Assembly (NCBI GenBank): GCA_027386095.1
Contig: DAHXUN010000001.1
Coordinates: forward strand, 1-64,000
DNA: 64,000 bases
Direction: 5' to 3'
From: Nitrososphaerota archaeon
Lineage (GTDB): Archaea; Thermoproteota; Nitrososphaeria; Nitrososphaerales; UBA183
Each line of letters begins with the position of its first letter. The stretch's first letter is position 1. A program made the position numbers and the translations under genes. Shown here piece by piece: positions 5,881 to 15,230 of the stretch. Under the pieces are notes generated by a model, which saw only the letters and a list, made by a program, of their open reading frames with translations, searched no databases and had not been told where the DNA came from.

Positions 5881-8123
5881 CGGGACCCTCCCACCTCCTG
5901 GCGAAGTCGAGCAGGACCCCGGAGGATCCGGAGTACCACGAGTCGTACGTCGGACACCTGGTAGAGACGACGAAGGTGGCGCGCCACTTGGTTGACGCGA
6001 GGGGCCGGGTCTTCTTGGAGTCCCTCGGCCTCGACGGTGCCGCATGGTCGGACAAGCTGAGGAAGTCGGTCGTCCGCGGCTCGCTCCTCCATGACGTCGG
6101 GAAGGCCAACCATCAGTTCCAGCGTCTCGTCTCCGGAGACAGGAGGCACCCCCAGGCGTTCAGGCACGAGCAGCTGAGCCTGACCCTTGCCCTGAAGTGG
6201 AACCCCCTCTCTTCATTCGCGAGCCTCGAGGACGACGTCGCATACGCGACGCTGTTCGCCGTAGTCGGGCACCACTTGAAATTCGACAGCCTGGCGATGT
6301 CGCCCAGAGAGGGGAGCGGCGACAGCAGGGTCGTCCTCTACACCGGCCACCCCGACATGAAGGAGCTCCTCGACAGGGGGAGCCGCCTGCTTTCGCTCCC
6401 CCTGCCATCCGAAGGGCTGAGGGACGCGAGCGTGGACCTCTCCGGTGACCCGATGAAGGACGTGAGGAAATGGCTCCGGCGCGCCTCTCTTTGGTGGAGC
6501 AAAAACGGCGACGAGGCGAGGCGTTTCGTCGCGCTCACGAAGGCCCTCGTCATCGCCTCCGACCTCGCCGCCTCCGCGGTATCGAAGGACAGCGACCCCG
6601 TGGAGTGGGCCGAATCCGTGCTCGGTAGGGTGTGCGGACGCGGCGAAATCCTCAGGGTCGCAGAAAAGTCTCTCAAAGGGAAGGCGCCCCGGCGATTCCA
6701 GGAGGAGGTGGCCCGCGCCCGGTCGAGGGTGGCCCTCGTGCAGGCCGGTTGTGGCACGGGCAAGACCGCCGCCGCCTATCTCTGGGCAGCGGAGAAGGCG
6801 AGGGGGAGAAAGGTCTTCTTCTGCTACCCAACGACCGGGACGGCGACCCAGGGATACGCCGAACACGTCCTCGAAGGCATCGACTCGCGCCTGATACACA
6901 GCAGGGCCGAGGTGGACCTTGAGACCCTTAGAGAGAGCAAGGGGGACGAGTCAGACGTGCTCGAGCAGGCGATACGCTATGAGTCGCTCTCGGCGTGGGA
7001 CGCCCCCATCGTCGTCGCGACGACGGACGCCGTCCTCGGCCTGGTCCAGAACAACAGGAGGGGCCTCTTCTCCTTCCCAGCAATCGGGAACGGGGCGTTC
7101 GTCTTCGACGAGATCCACTCGTACGACGAGAGGCTGTTCGGGGCGCTCCTCCGTTTCATGGACGCGTTCTCGGGGGCCCCTACCCTCCTCATGACCGCAT
7201 CGCTCCAACGCGAAAGGTCCCGAAAGATAGAAGGCATGCTGGCCAGCCGCGGCGAGACGATGGAGGCGGTGCGGGGCCCGAGGGAGTTCGAAGAGGTCAA
7301 GAGGTACCAGATCCACCCTGTGGGACGGGGACCACCATGGGAGGAGGTCAGAAGGGCTGTCCGCGGCGGAATGAAGGTGCTCTGGGTGACGAACACGGTC
7401 GAAAGGGCGAGAGAGGTATGGAGGGAATCGAAGGAAGCGACCGGGGCCGAGCCGATCCTATACCACAGCAGGTATCGCTACCTTGACAGGGCAGCCCATC
7501 ATCGCAGCGTCGTGGAATCCATGAAGGGAGGCGCGGGGGCCTTCGTGGTGGCGACCCAGGTCTGCGAGGTTTCGCTCGACATATCCGCCGACGTCCTCGT
7601 GACAGACCTCGCCCCGGTCCCGGCGATGATCCAGAGGATGGGGAGGGTGAACAGGTATGCAGACGTCACGGGGCCGAAGCCGGTCCACGTGGTCGATGTC
7701 GACGCCCCCGAACCTTACTCCAAAGACGAAATCGAAGTCGCGCGGCGATGGCTCGGGGAGCTCGCGGAGGAGACAGGAGGGGCAGCGTCCCAGGCCGACC
7801 TCGCGAGGAAGTTCGAGTCATACGGCGCAGGCGGGGGGGCTGCTGCCGTCGACTCTGCCTGGCTCGACGGCGGGCCCATCAGCAGGCCGGCCCCCCTCCG
7901 GGAGGAGGGGTACACCGTGGCGGTCGTCATGGGGGAAGAAAGGGACGGGTGCGTCACATCGGGGGGCTGGGCGGCAGGCAGGGAGGTCGCGAGGCGCTCG
8001 ATGCCGATGCCGCTCTGGCCTGTCATGAAGGAGATACAGGGGTGGGAAAGGCTGAACGGAGCATTCGTGGCCCCGGCGGGGAGGGTCGAATACTCAGAGA
8101 CGCTCGGCGGGTCATGGAGATGA
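5877..8123 (+). CDS. cas3: Cas3 HD nuclease-helicase
   Basis: Cas3 is the effector that degrades target DNA after Cascade binding. The 748-residue protein has an N-terminal HD nuclease (GHLVE near 26, LLHDVGK near 71-77, a later IASDLAA) and a C-terminal superfamily 2 helicase: Walker A GCGTGKT at 291-297, DEIH at 411-414, TAS motif III near 440 and motif VI QRMGRVNRY. All key residues appear present, so the enzyme should be active. It is translationally coupled to cas6 by the TTGA overlap and to cas8 by an overlapping start. The HD-first single-chain form is the common type I layout. Confidence 0.95.
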   Translation: MTGPSHLLAKSSRTPEDPEYHESYVGHLVETTKVARHLVDARGRVFLESLGLDGAAWSDKLRKSVVRGSLLHDVGKANHQFQRLVSGDRRHPQAFRHEQLSLTLALKWNPLSSFASLEDDVAYATLFAVVGHHLKFDSLAMSPREGSGDSRVVLYTGHPDMKELLDRGSRLLSLPLPSEGLRDASVDLSGDPMKDVRKWLRRASLWWSKNGDEARRFVALTKALVIASDLAASAVSKDSDPVEWAESVLGRVCGRGEILRVAEKSLKGKAPRRFQEEVARARSRVALVQAGCGTGKTAAAYLWAAEKARGRKVFFCYPTTGTATQGYAEHVLEGIDSRLIHSRAEVDLETLRESKGDESDVLEQAIRYESLSAWDAPIVVATTDAVLGLVQNNRRGLFSFPAIGNGAFVFDEIHSYDERLFGALLRFMDAFSGAPTLLMTASLQRERSRKIEGMLASRGETMEAVRGPREFEEVKRYQIHPVGRGPPWEEVRRAVRGGMKVLWVTNTVERAREVWRESKEATGAEPILYHSRYRYLDRAAHHRSVVESMKGGAGAFVVATQVCEVSLDISADVLVTDLAPVPAMIQRMGRVNRYADVTGPKPVHVVDVDAPEPYSKDEIEVARRWLGELAEETGGAASQADLARKFESYGAGGGAAAVDSAWLDGGPISRPAPLREEGYTVAVVMGEERDGCVTSGGWAAGREVARRSMPMPLWPVMKEIQGWERLNGAFVAPAGRVEYSETLGGSWR

Positions 8124-9619
8124 CGACGGCCAACTCGCTCGCGATGAAGCTCTCAGGGCCGGGGATGACCGCCCTCCACAGGGCCGGGCTCGCGGGGCTG
8201 TGGATGACGCTCGACGCCCTCGGCAAGGAAGGGGCGGACCTCGCAGGAGGCTCGTGGACCCTCACCGACCAGGAGGTGGCCATCCGTTTCGGACGCCCCG
8301 GCCCCTTCTTCGACGCGCTGATCAGGGAATCGTTCAGGACGACCCGGGACGGGCTGGTCTGGTTCCCTGGCCTCGGGGACCCGGAAGACCACCCGCAGGC
8401 TTCGGCGCAGTTGAACGAGTGCCTCCTCGGCACGTTCCTTCAGCACGGAAGGACGAGGGGGTCGGACCCGGCGAACAATCCGACGGGCTCCAGGGCCGTC
8501 ACAGTGGACGACGTCGCATATCCGATCCGCTACCACAAGGTTCGCTGGTATGCGCACCAGAAGGTGAAGATCAGGCGGGCCGGACAGCCACAGCGCCTCC
8601 TCGGCTGGGTCCACCCGGGGGGAGCGGTGAGGCACGAAGCGTTCAGCAAGGCGACAGGGCTCCAGGAGCCGCTCGAGCTCTTCCTCCCCCTGCTGTACGC
8701 CGTCGTCGGGGTGCTGTACTTCGTGGTGAGGAAGAGAGGGGCCGGGGTCAGGCACGCCGTGGTCATACCTGACGTCGCGAACCTGAGAGAGTACGCGGTC
8801 TTCAGGAGAACCTACATGGGCGGGGGCGAGAAAGAAGTCACCGTCTCGGGCTCGGGCGAAGCGGCACTCAGGATGCTATCGGCGCTCAAAGCGACGAACA
8901 TGATGGATGCTGTCGGGTCGACTGCCTGCAAGGTGGTGACGTTCGGCAAAGTGCAGTGGGACCAGCAGCAGAGGAAGCGCATAAGCACGTTCGACGTGGC
9001 GAAGGGGAGCTCGGACGGCCTTGAGACTTACCAGAAGTGCATGCAATACCTCCCACCGAGGCTCGTGAAACCTGAAGGAGGGACGCCATTCTGGGACTAC
9101 CCCCAGACCCCGGAGCTCGTCGCCGAGAACCTGCTCCGGGGAGAGCCGTGGTGGAGGGGGTTCTCTCAGTTCGTCTCTGACGAGGAGGTCCGCGACCACG
9201 TCCTCGGGACAAGCCGTTATAAGGGGGAGAGAGAAGGACTTTCGAAGTTGATTTCAGACCCCGGTCTGGAAGGGCCCCAGCGCGCCTTCGTCGTGGCCTG
9301 CCAGGAGGCGTGGAGGAGGAGGCTCGGCGAGCTCGGCGCCAGGGCGGGGAGAGAAGGCGCCGACCCTGGCAGGCTCTTCCAAAGGGAGTTCGAGCGCGTG
9401 AGGGTGTCGTTCTCAAGGTGCAAGAGCGAGGCCACCATGAGGGAGGCAGTGACCGACTTCTGGGCGAGGGCGGGGCCCCTGCCGAGCCTCCAGTCAGACT
9501 GGCGCGAAGTCCTCGCGTTGCTCAACAGGGACTGGCGCCTCGCGAGGGACCTCGCCCTCCTCGCGCTGGCGAGCTACGCCCCGAAGAGGAAGGAGGAAGA
9601 GGAATTAGAAGCCCTGTGA
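8114..9619 (+). CDS. cas8: Type I Cascade large subunit Cas8 (Cmx8-like)
   Basis: The large subunit recognises the PAM and anchors Cascade. The protein has 501 residues from ATG at 8114; ATG at 8120 would give an ATGA overlap with cas3 and is an alternative. It begins with the conserved stretch MTALHRAGLAGLWMTL and otherwise lacks catalytic motifs, as expected for Cas8. Position between cas3 and a Cst2/DevR-type cas7 supports the call. The reading frame remains open well upstream into cas3, but that part is a shadow. The family name Cmx8 (MYXAN subtype) is given with moderate confidence because Cas8 proteins diverge strongly. Confidence 0.75.
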   Translation: MEMTTANSLAMKLSGPGMTALHRAGLAGLWMTLDALGKEGADLAGGSWTLTDQEVAIRFGRPGPFFDALIRESFRTTRDGLVWFPGLGDPEDHPQASAQLNECLLGTFLQHGRTRGSDPANNPTGSRAVTVDDVAYPIRYHKVRWYAHQKVKIRRAGQPQRLLGWVHPGGAVRHEAFSKATGLQEPLELFLPLLYAVVGVLYFVVRKRGAGVRHAVVIPDVANLREYAVFRRTYMGGGEKEVTVSGSGEAALRMLSALKATNMMDAVGSTACKVVTFGKVQWDQQQRKRISTFDVAKGSSDGLETYQKCMQYLPPRLVKPEGGTPFWDYPQTPELVAENLLRGEPWWRGFSQFVSDEEVRDHVLGTSRYKGEREGLSKLISDPGLEGPQRAFVVACQEAWRRRLGELGARAGREGADPGRLFQREFERVRVSFSRCKSEATMREAVTDFWARAGPLPSLQSDWREVLALLNRDWRLARDLALLALASYAPKRKEEEELEAL

Positions 9620-9660
9620 CCCCGGCCGTATACCGTCGTCTCTGATGCCTCCGGGCGTTC

Positions 9661-10680
9661 ATGACCAAGCACCTCTACGGGCTGATAGCCACGCCCTACG
9701 GCGTGGCGGCGAACAACAGGGGGGAAAACGAAGGGAACATAACGACCCTCCAGAAGATCCTCTGGAACGGCGAAGTCCACACCACTGTCTCGGCTGAGGC
9801 GATAAGGTGGGCGCTCCGCTACCAGTGGCAGAGAAGGGGGATTCCAGTCAACCGGAGATGGGACGAAGAGAAGAGCGAGCACGACTGGCAGGACAAGAGG
9901 TGGACATCCTGGACCGCGGCGGGCGGGGACGCAAAGCAGACCTTCATAGACGACGACGTGCTCGGCTTCATGGTTGCCGAAGCCGCCTCCACCGAGGGGG
10001 ACGAAGACCTCGGGGGGAAGATGGATGAGAGAGACAGGCTGAAAAAGGAGGCGGAGGAGATGAAGCCCCAGGAGAAGAAATCCGAGGAAGGCAAGCGGCT
10101 GCGGGAGCGGCTGAGGCTCGTCAACGAGGAGATCAAACAGGCGGGCAAGGGGACGGCGATAAAGAGGAGGGGGGCGCTCGAAGTCACGAGGGCCGTCTCT
10201 CTCACGCCCTTCTCCGGCGACATGACATTCAACGCGAAGAGCGGGGAGAAGACGTCGACGAGCCTCTACGGCACAGAGGTCCACGCGACGAGATACCAGT
10301 ACGGGTTCGCCGTGACGCCCGAGGCCCTCAGGCAAAAGGAGAGGATCATCGACGTGGTTGACGGGTTCGTAGGCCTCTCAGAGGTCGGGGGGAACCAGTC
10401 GAGGTTCCTCTTCGACTTCTCTCCCGAGGCCGTCGTCTTCCGCTGGACCGACGACCTTGCTCCGAGGATCCTCTACGGATTCGCCCTCGACGGCGCGGGG
10501 AACATCGCCGCTCCGTCCATCGCGAGGAAGATAGAGGCCGGGGACATAGACCCGAGGGAGGTCGTGGTCGGAGGGCCGGTCGGGCTCGGCCCGGGGAGCG
10601 CAGGCCTCAAGGCCCATTCCGGGGTGAGCGCCGCGGCCGAGGAGGTCAAGGCCAGGATACGGTCTGACCTCGGCCTGTGA
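9661..10680 (+). CDS. cas7: Cascade backbone protein Cas7 (Cst2/DevR family)
   Basis: Cas7 polymerises along the guide RNA as the Cascade backbone. The 339-residue product begins HLYGLIATPYGVAANNRGEN and carries the DevR-type C-terminal core VGGNQSRFLFDFSPEAVVFR. An unusual lysine/glutamate-rich segment at about 115-165 (DRLKKEAEEMKPQEKKSEEG) looks like an inserted coiled coil in the finger region. It follows cas8 after 41 bases and overlaps cas5 by 4 bases (GTGA). Confidence 0.9.
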   Translation: MTKHLYGLIATPYGVAANNRGENEGNITTLQKILWNGEVHTTVSAEAIRWALRYQWQRRGIPVNRRWDEEKSEHDWQDKRWTSWTAAGGDAKQTFIDDDVLGFMVAEAASTEGDEDLGGKMDERDRLKKEAEEMKPQEKKSEEGKRLRERLRLVNEEIKQAGKGTAIKRRGALEVTRAVSLTPFSGDMTFNAKSGEKTSTSLYGTEVHATRYQYGFAVTPEALRQKERIIDVVDGFVGLSEVGGNQSRFLFDFSPEAVVFRWTDDLAPRILYGFALDGAGNIAAPSIARKIEAGDIDPREVVVGGPVGLGPGSAGLKAHSGVSAAAEEVKARIRSDLGL

Positions 10681-11372
10681 GCGAGCGACAATTGGCCTAC
10701 GAGGTGCTCGCGCGGCCAACCGGGGAGGTGGGTCCCCTGGCTCTGTATGTGTCCGTGCCTGTGGCCTCGTTCAGGAACCCGCACGCGAGGGAGTACCTGG
10801 AGACGTACCCGTGCCCTCCTCCTTCAACGGTATACGGGATGCTCCTCTCGGCCGTGGGGGAGACCTCCCGCCGCGCGCACATGGGAGCGGAGATCGCCAT
10901 CGCGATGATTTCGAGACCTGCCCTGTCTACCGTCCTCCGCACCAAGTGGCGGGTGAAGTCCGGGCGCGTCCCCCTCGGGAAGGGGGAGAACAAGGTCCCC
11001 GACTTCCAGGAGGTGCTCACCGACGTAAGGATGGTCGTGTGGGTGAGGAGGGGCGAAGGGGAGAGCGCCTCCCCTCCGCTCGTGGAGCGGCTCCGGCAGG
11101 TCCTCCTGCATGGGGCAAGCGCCAGGCGGTTCGGCGCGCTCTCCCTCGGCGAGAGCACGCACCTCGTGGACGACTTCAGGGCCTGGCGCGGAGAGGACGG
11201 GTCGAGGGGGAGGGTGCTGGTCCGGGACGACGAAAGGGGCGACCTCACCCTGCCCATATGGGCGGACCACGTGAGCTCGATGCGCACCAGATGGGGGAGG
11301 TACCGGCTCGAAGAAAGCGAGTGGGGCGGGGGGTTGCCGGAGAGCGCCTGGGTGAAGATCGTTCCAGGCTGA
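10677..11372 (+). CDS. cas5: Cascade subunit Cas5 (Cmx5/DevS-like)
   Basis: Cas5 caps the 5' handle of the guide RNA. The 231-residue protein starts with GTG inside the cas7 stop (GTGA). The N-terminal RAMP strand and following motif (VSVPVASFRNPHAREYLETY, then PCPPPSTVYGMLLSAVGE) are typical of Cas5, where a PP-T-x-x-GM segment follows the first strand. Its stop overlaps an ATG at 11372 that is the natural start of the cas4-cas1 gene. Confidence 0.9.
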   Translation: MSERQLAYEVLARPTGEVGPLALYVSVPVASFRNPHAREYLETYPCPPPSTVYGMLLSAVGETSRRAHMGAEIAIAMISRPALSTVLRTKWRVKSGRVPLGKGENKVPDFQEVLTDVRMVVWVRRGEGESASPPLVERLRQVLLHGASARRFGALSLGESTHLVDDFRAWRGEDGSRGRVLVRDDERGDLTLPIWADHVSSMRTRWGRYRLEESEWGGGLPESAWVKIVPG

Positions 11373-13008
11373 TGAAGACCCACCCGTCCGGGCGGCTGGG
11401 CTTCACGCGCTGGCGTACTGCGAGCGGCTGTACTACCTCGAGGAGGTCGAGCAGATACGGCTCGCCGACGCATCGGTCTACGCCGGCAGGGAGATGCATG
11501 GGCGCCTGGAGCGGTCCGGAACGGCGCACGGCCATAGGCTCTTCTCGTTCGCGAGCGGGAGGCTCGGCCTGGCTGGGCAGGTGGACGCCGTCCACCACAG
11601 GGAAGGCGGCTGGATACCATACGAGCACAAGCGAGGGCGGGCAAAGCGAGGCCCTGAGGGCGAGCCCGAGGCATGGCCATCTGACGCCCTGCAGGTCATG
11701 GCTTACGCGCTGCTCATCGAAGAAGCCACGGGGAAGAGGGTCCGTGAGGGCAGGATCAGATACCACGAGGACAATGCGACAGTGAGGGTGCCCCTCACGG
11801 ACGAGGGGCGTGAGCTCGTGCGGAAGAGCGTTGCAAGGGCGAAGGAGCTGCGGACGCAGAATACGCGGCCGCCAGTGAACGCCAACGAGAACGCGTGCAT
11901 CCGCTGCTCGCTCGCGCCCGTCTGCCTCCCCGAGGAGGAGAGGCTCCTCACGTCCCCCCAGTGGGAGCCTGTCAGGCTGTTCCCGGCCACGACAGACGGG
12001 GAGGTGGTCCACCTCTTGACGCCCTCGCTTAGGGTGGTCAGGAGCGGCGAGGCCTTGGTCGTCAAGAGGAAGGGCGAAACCGTTTCGACGTACCCGATAC
12101 ACGGCATCGCTGCCCTGGCCGCGCACGGCAACGTGCAGATAACGACACAGGCGTTGCATCTCTGCGCGTTCAACGGGGTCCCGGTCAGCTGGTTCACCTC
12201 CGGCGGCAGGCACATCTCGTCTCTGACCGTCGGTCCCGGATCGGTACAGAGGAGGGTCAGGCAATATCACGCCCTCTGCGACCCCGCGACATGCCTGGGC
12301 CTTGGGAGGCGGCTCGTCAGAGCGAAGATCGAAGGCCAGCTGGCGCTCATCCTGAGGTCCAGCCGCGGAGGCCGTGGGAGGCCCGCTCAGACCCTCAGGG
12401 ACATAGTCGAGATGAGAGACGCCATCAAGATGGCCGGAAGGGCCGAGGGGATAGACTCTCTCCGCGGGATCGAGGGGACGGCTGCGCGAGCCTATTTCGA
12501 CGCGCTTTCCGTTCTCGTCGCGAAGGCCGACCCGAGCCTGCAACTCGCCGGTCGTACCCGCCGCCCTCCAAGAGACAAGTTCAACGCGATCCTGTCCTTC
12601 GGTTATTCGCTGCTCTACGCCTCCGTCCTCCAGGGGATAGTGTCCGTCGGGCTCGAGCCTTCCCTTGGGTTCTTCCACACGCCTCGTTCGTCTGGGCAGC
12701 CTCTCGCCCTGGACGTCATGGAGCTCTTCCGAGTCCCCGTCTGGGACGTCGTCGTTGTCGGTTCGGTCAACAGGCACCAGTGGGATGCGCCAGGGAAGTT
12801 CGAGGTAACAAAAGACCGCGTGTGGCTCTCGGACTCGGGAAGGAGAGAGGCCATCAAGCTGTTCGAACAGAGGATGGAAAGCCTGTGGAAGCACCCTGTG
12901 ACTGGCTATTCGCTATCATGGAGACGCACGATAGAGCTCGAGGTGAGGCTGCTGGAAAAGGAGTGGAGTTCGACCCCTGGTCTATTCGCGCGGGCGAGGC
13001 TGAGGTGA
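11372..13008 (+). CDS. cas4-cas1: Cas4-Cas1 fusion, apparent frameshift near the 5' end
   Basis: This fused adaptation enzyme joins a Cas4 PD-(D/E)XK nuclease with Fe-S cysteines to the Cas1 integrase. In frame are the Cas4 N-terminal cysteine motif (ALAYCERLYYLEEVE), nuclease residues (LAGQVDAVHH, YEHKRG) and the C-terminal cluster NACIRCSLAPVC. Cas1 follows from about 11965 with catalytic E in GIEGTAARAYF, H in GFFHTPRS and D in LALDVMELFR. The Cas4 motif frame has no start codon before 11494, which lies inside the domain. ATG at 11372 is one base out of frame. One extra C in the ACCCACCC run near 11380 would give MKTPPVRAAGLHALAYC, a normal Cas4 start. Either a sequencing error or a real 5' frameshift. 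Confidence 0.9.
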
Positions 13009-13018
13009 CCACGCGTAG

Positions 13019-13303
13019 TTGAGAGGCTGGTACCTCGTCTGCTATGACGTCAGGGACGAGACTCGGCTCAGAAGGGTCCAAAAAATCATGCTCGGGTACG
13101 GCCACAGGCTGCAGTACAGCATATTCAGATGCCGGCTGAGCGAAAGGGACGTGGAGCGGATGAAATGGGAGCTGATGGAGGCGATGGAGACCGAGGACGA
13201 CCTGCTCGTGGTGGGCCTGTGCAAAGCGTGCGTAGGCAGGCTGCGGGCGAACGGCTCGCACGCTACCTGGCCCAAGGAGGCCCCGAGCTACGAGATAGTT
13301 TGA
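13019..13303 (+). CDS. cas2: CRISPR adaptation protein Cas2
   Basis: Cas2 is the structural partner of Cas1 in spacer integration. The 94-residue protein begins with TTG at 13019 and shows the ferredoxin-fold start WYLVCYDVRDETRLRRVQ, then LQYSIFRCRLSERD, as in known Cas2 proteins. It is the last gene of the cas unit, 106 bases from the first repeat, which places the leader between them. Confidence 0.93.
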   Translation: MRGWYLVCYDVRDETRLRRVQKIMLGYGHRLQYSIFRCRLSERDVERMKWELMEAMETEDDLLVVGLCKACVGRLRANGSHATWPKEAPSYEIV

Positions 13304-13409
13304 AATTCAAGCACCGCCGAGTGGGTCGGGGCGGGAGCGGTAGAACGCACGGCGGACGCAGGGGAGATTAACGGGTGCTTGATTCCCGAGCTTCACGCCG
13401 TAGGTGGCG
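13304..13409 (+). promoter_or_regulatory. CRISPR leader
   Basis: The 106 bases between cas2 and the first repeat are G-rich with a short AT-rich block GGGGAGATTAACGGG near 13362-13376. The leader is assigned here because the degenerate repeat is at the opposite end of the array. No clear TATA box can be defined. Confidence 0.6.
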
Positions 13410-14742
13410 GTGCAGGAACCTCTGATGCCGTAAGGCGTTTAGCAGCAAGATGGTCGTGCGGAACTTCACCAGATCGCACGGGTGCAGGAACCTCTGATGC
13501 CGTAAGGCGTTTAGCAGAAGGGTTACGATGCGAAGGCGTTTCGTCGGCGGAAGTGCAGGAACCTCTGATGCCGTAAGGCGTTTAGCAGATTCTCATGATT
13601 TCCGGGGGGGTGGTGACAGGGATAGTGCAGGAACCTCTGATGCCGTAAGGCGTTTAGCAGATCGACCCGACAATAGAAAAGGTTCTGTTGTCGATGTGCA
13701 GGAACCTCTGATGCCGTAAGGCGTTTAGCAGAGACCTAAGGTGGTCGAAGTCGAAGACCGTCGGGGCGTGCAGGAACCTCTGATGCCGTAAGGCGTTTAG
13801 CAGGCTAATCCTGCGTCATTAGTCGATGTTACGGGAGTGGTGCAGGAACCTCTGATGCCGTAAGGCGTTTAGCAGGTTGAGGGTGTAGTAAGTGAAGTTG
13901 GAGTCTGAGCGTGCAGGAACCTCTGATGCCGTAAGGCGTTTAGCAGGTCGTCTACATGGCCTTCGCCCCCGCCGCTCAGGGGGTGCAGGAACCTCTGATG
14001 CCGTAAGGCGTTTAGCAGGGGGCAATCGCGACGGATGCCGAGGTGAAAGCAGGTGCAGGAACCTCTGATGCCGTAAGGCGTTTAGCAGTTCTCTGCCACC
14101 CCCGTAGGGAGCATCGTGGTCGCCGTGCAGGAACCTCTGATGCCGTAAGGCGTTTAGCAGGCTATGAGCGCGATGGAGTCGTTGGTGTCCATGTGGCCGT
14201 GCAGGAACCTCTGATGCCGTAAGGCGTTTAGCAGGTCAGGACGCCAAGCGCGACCACAGCCGCGATGATGACGTGCAGGAACCTCTGATGCCGTAAGGCG
14301 TTTAGCAGATCTACGTCGGAGACGCGGCGCTCGCAGGTTCTCCCGGTGCAGGAACCTCTGATGCCGTAAGGCGTTTAGCAGTCAGCCGGAAAGTTCACCG
14401 GTGGAATCATCGGCCTGTGCAGGAACCTCTGATGCCGTAAGGCGTTTAGCAGGTAAAGAAGGCCAGGGGGACGAAGTTCACGAACACGGTGCAGGAACCT
14501 CTGATGCCGTAAGGCGTTTAGCAGGAGGGGAGACGGGCAGCCCTTCCGCTTTTCTCCAATAGTGCAGGAACCTCTGATGCCGTAAGGCGTTTAGCAGATG
14601 GGTATCAGACACAAACCCAAACCTGCAGTCCTCCGTGCAGGAACCTCTGATGCCGTAAGGCGTTTAGCAGAATTGCTGTTCCTGTGGATTGAATTGGTCA
14701 TTCAGAGTGCAGGAACCTCTGATGCCGTAAGGCGTTTTTCGA
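13410..14742 (+). CRISPR. CRISPR array, 19 repeats of 36 bases, 18 spacers of 34-38 bases
   Basis: Repeats start at 13410, 13482, 13553, 13625, 13696, 13768, 13840, 13911, 13983, 14053, 14125, 14199, 14273, 14346, 14417, 14489, 14562, 14635 and 14707. The unit begins GTGCAGGAACC and ends GGCGTTTAGCAG; its core ATGCC-GTAA-GGCGT folds as a short stem with a GNRA-type loop. The first 18 repeats look identical. The last matches for about 31 bases and then diverges (GGCGTTTTTCG), marking the distal, oldest end. Spacers differ from one another, and by eye I saw none copied from this window. Confidence 0.98.
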
Positions 14743-14828
14743 ACCGAGAAAAACCTCCGGATATCCGAGAGATGCGCTTCAGAGGTCCGAGAGATGCCCG
14801 ATGCACGAGTAGCGACATAGAGCCAGCG

Positions 14829-15218
14829 TCAGCCTACGGCAATGACGAGCCTGGTGTCCTCCGTAATCCTGACGTCTCCAGCAGGGCTCGATGACGTGAC
14901 TTCGTAGTCGACGTAACCGTTGGTTGTTGTCCTGTCCTCATCGTACACCACGTTCTCGTTCAACTTTCCTCTGTGGCCCTGCCTAACCACTTCGCCTATC
15001 AAGGCCCTGTGGAGGGCTCTACGGGCAGCTGACCCCAGATACGCCATCTTTCTCCGCCCCCATTCCTCCAACATCTCTTTGTGAGACTCTTCTTCTGAGG
15101 TGTCCCACCACTCCCTGTAATCCGGGTCAAACCGATTCCAGTCCAAGGCCCGGAGGTGGATGACTACGTCAGTTGCGACAGGTATCCAAGACGCTGGCGC
15201 TACATGCTGTGAAGTCAA
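14829..15218 (-). CDS. Hypothetical protein, 129 aa, next to the insertion sequence
   Basis: The minus frame has a protein-like composition with Trp/Tyr-rich helices (LDWNRFDPDYREWWDTSEEE, then EMLEEWGRRKMAYLG). It begins with TTG at 15218, 12 bases from the inserted element, whose end supplies an in-frame TAA; the original N-terminus could therefore have been cut off by the insertion. Family not recognised. Its 3' end lies 90 bases beyond the last CRISPR repeat. Confidence 0.5.
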   Translation of the reverse strand: MTSQHVAPASWIPVATDVVIHLRALDWNRFDPDYREWWDTSEEESHKEMLEEWGRRKMAYLGSAARRALHRALIGEVVRQGHRGKLNENVVYDEDRTTTNGYVDYEVTSSSPAGDVRITEDTRLVIAVG

Positions 15219-15230
15219 TTTCGTGACTTA

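Noticed and set aside
7748..8113. Long upstream extension of the cas8 frame into cas3
   Set aside because: Arg/Gly-rich shadow of cas3; the conserved Cas8 start lies at 8114-8120.
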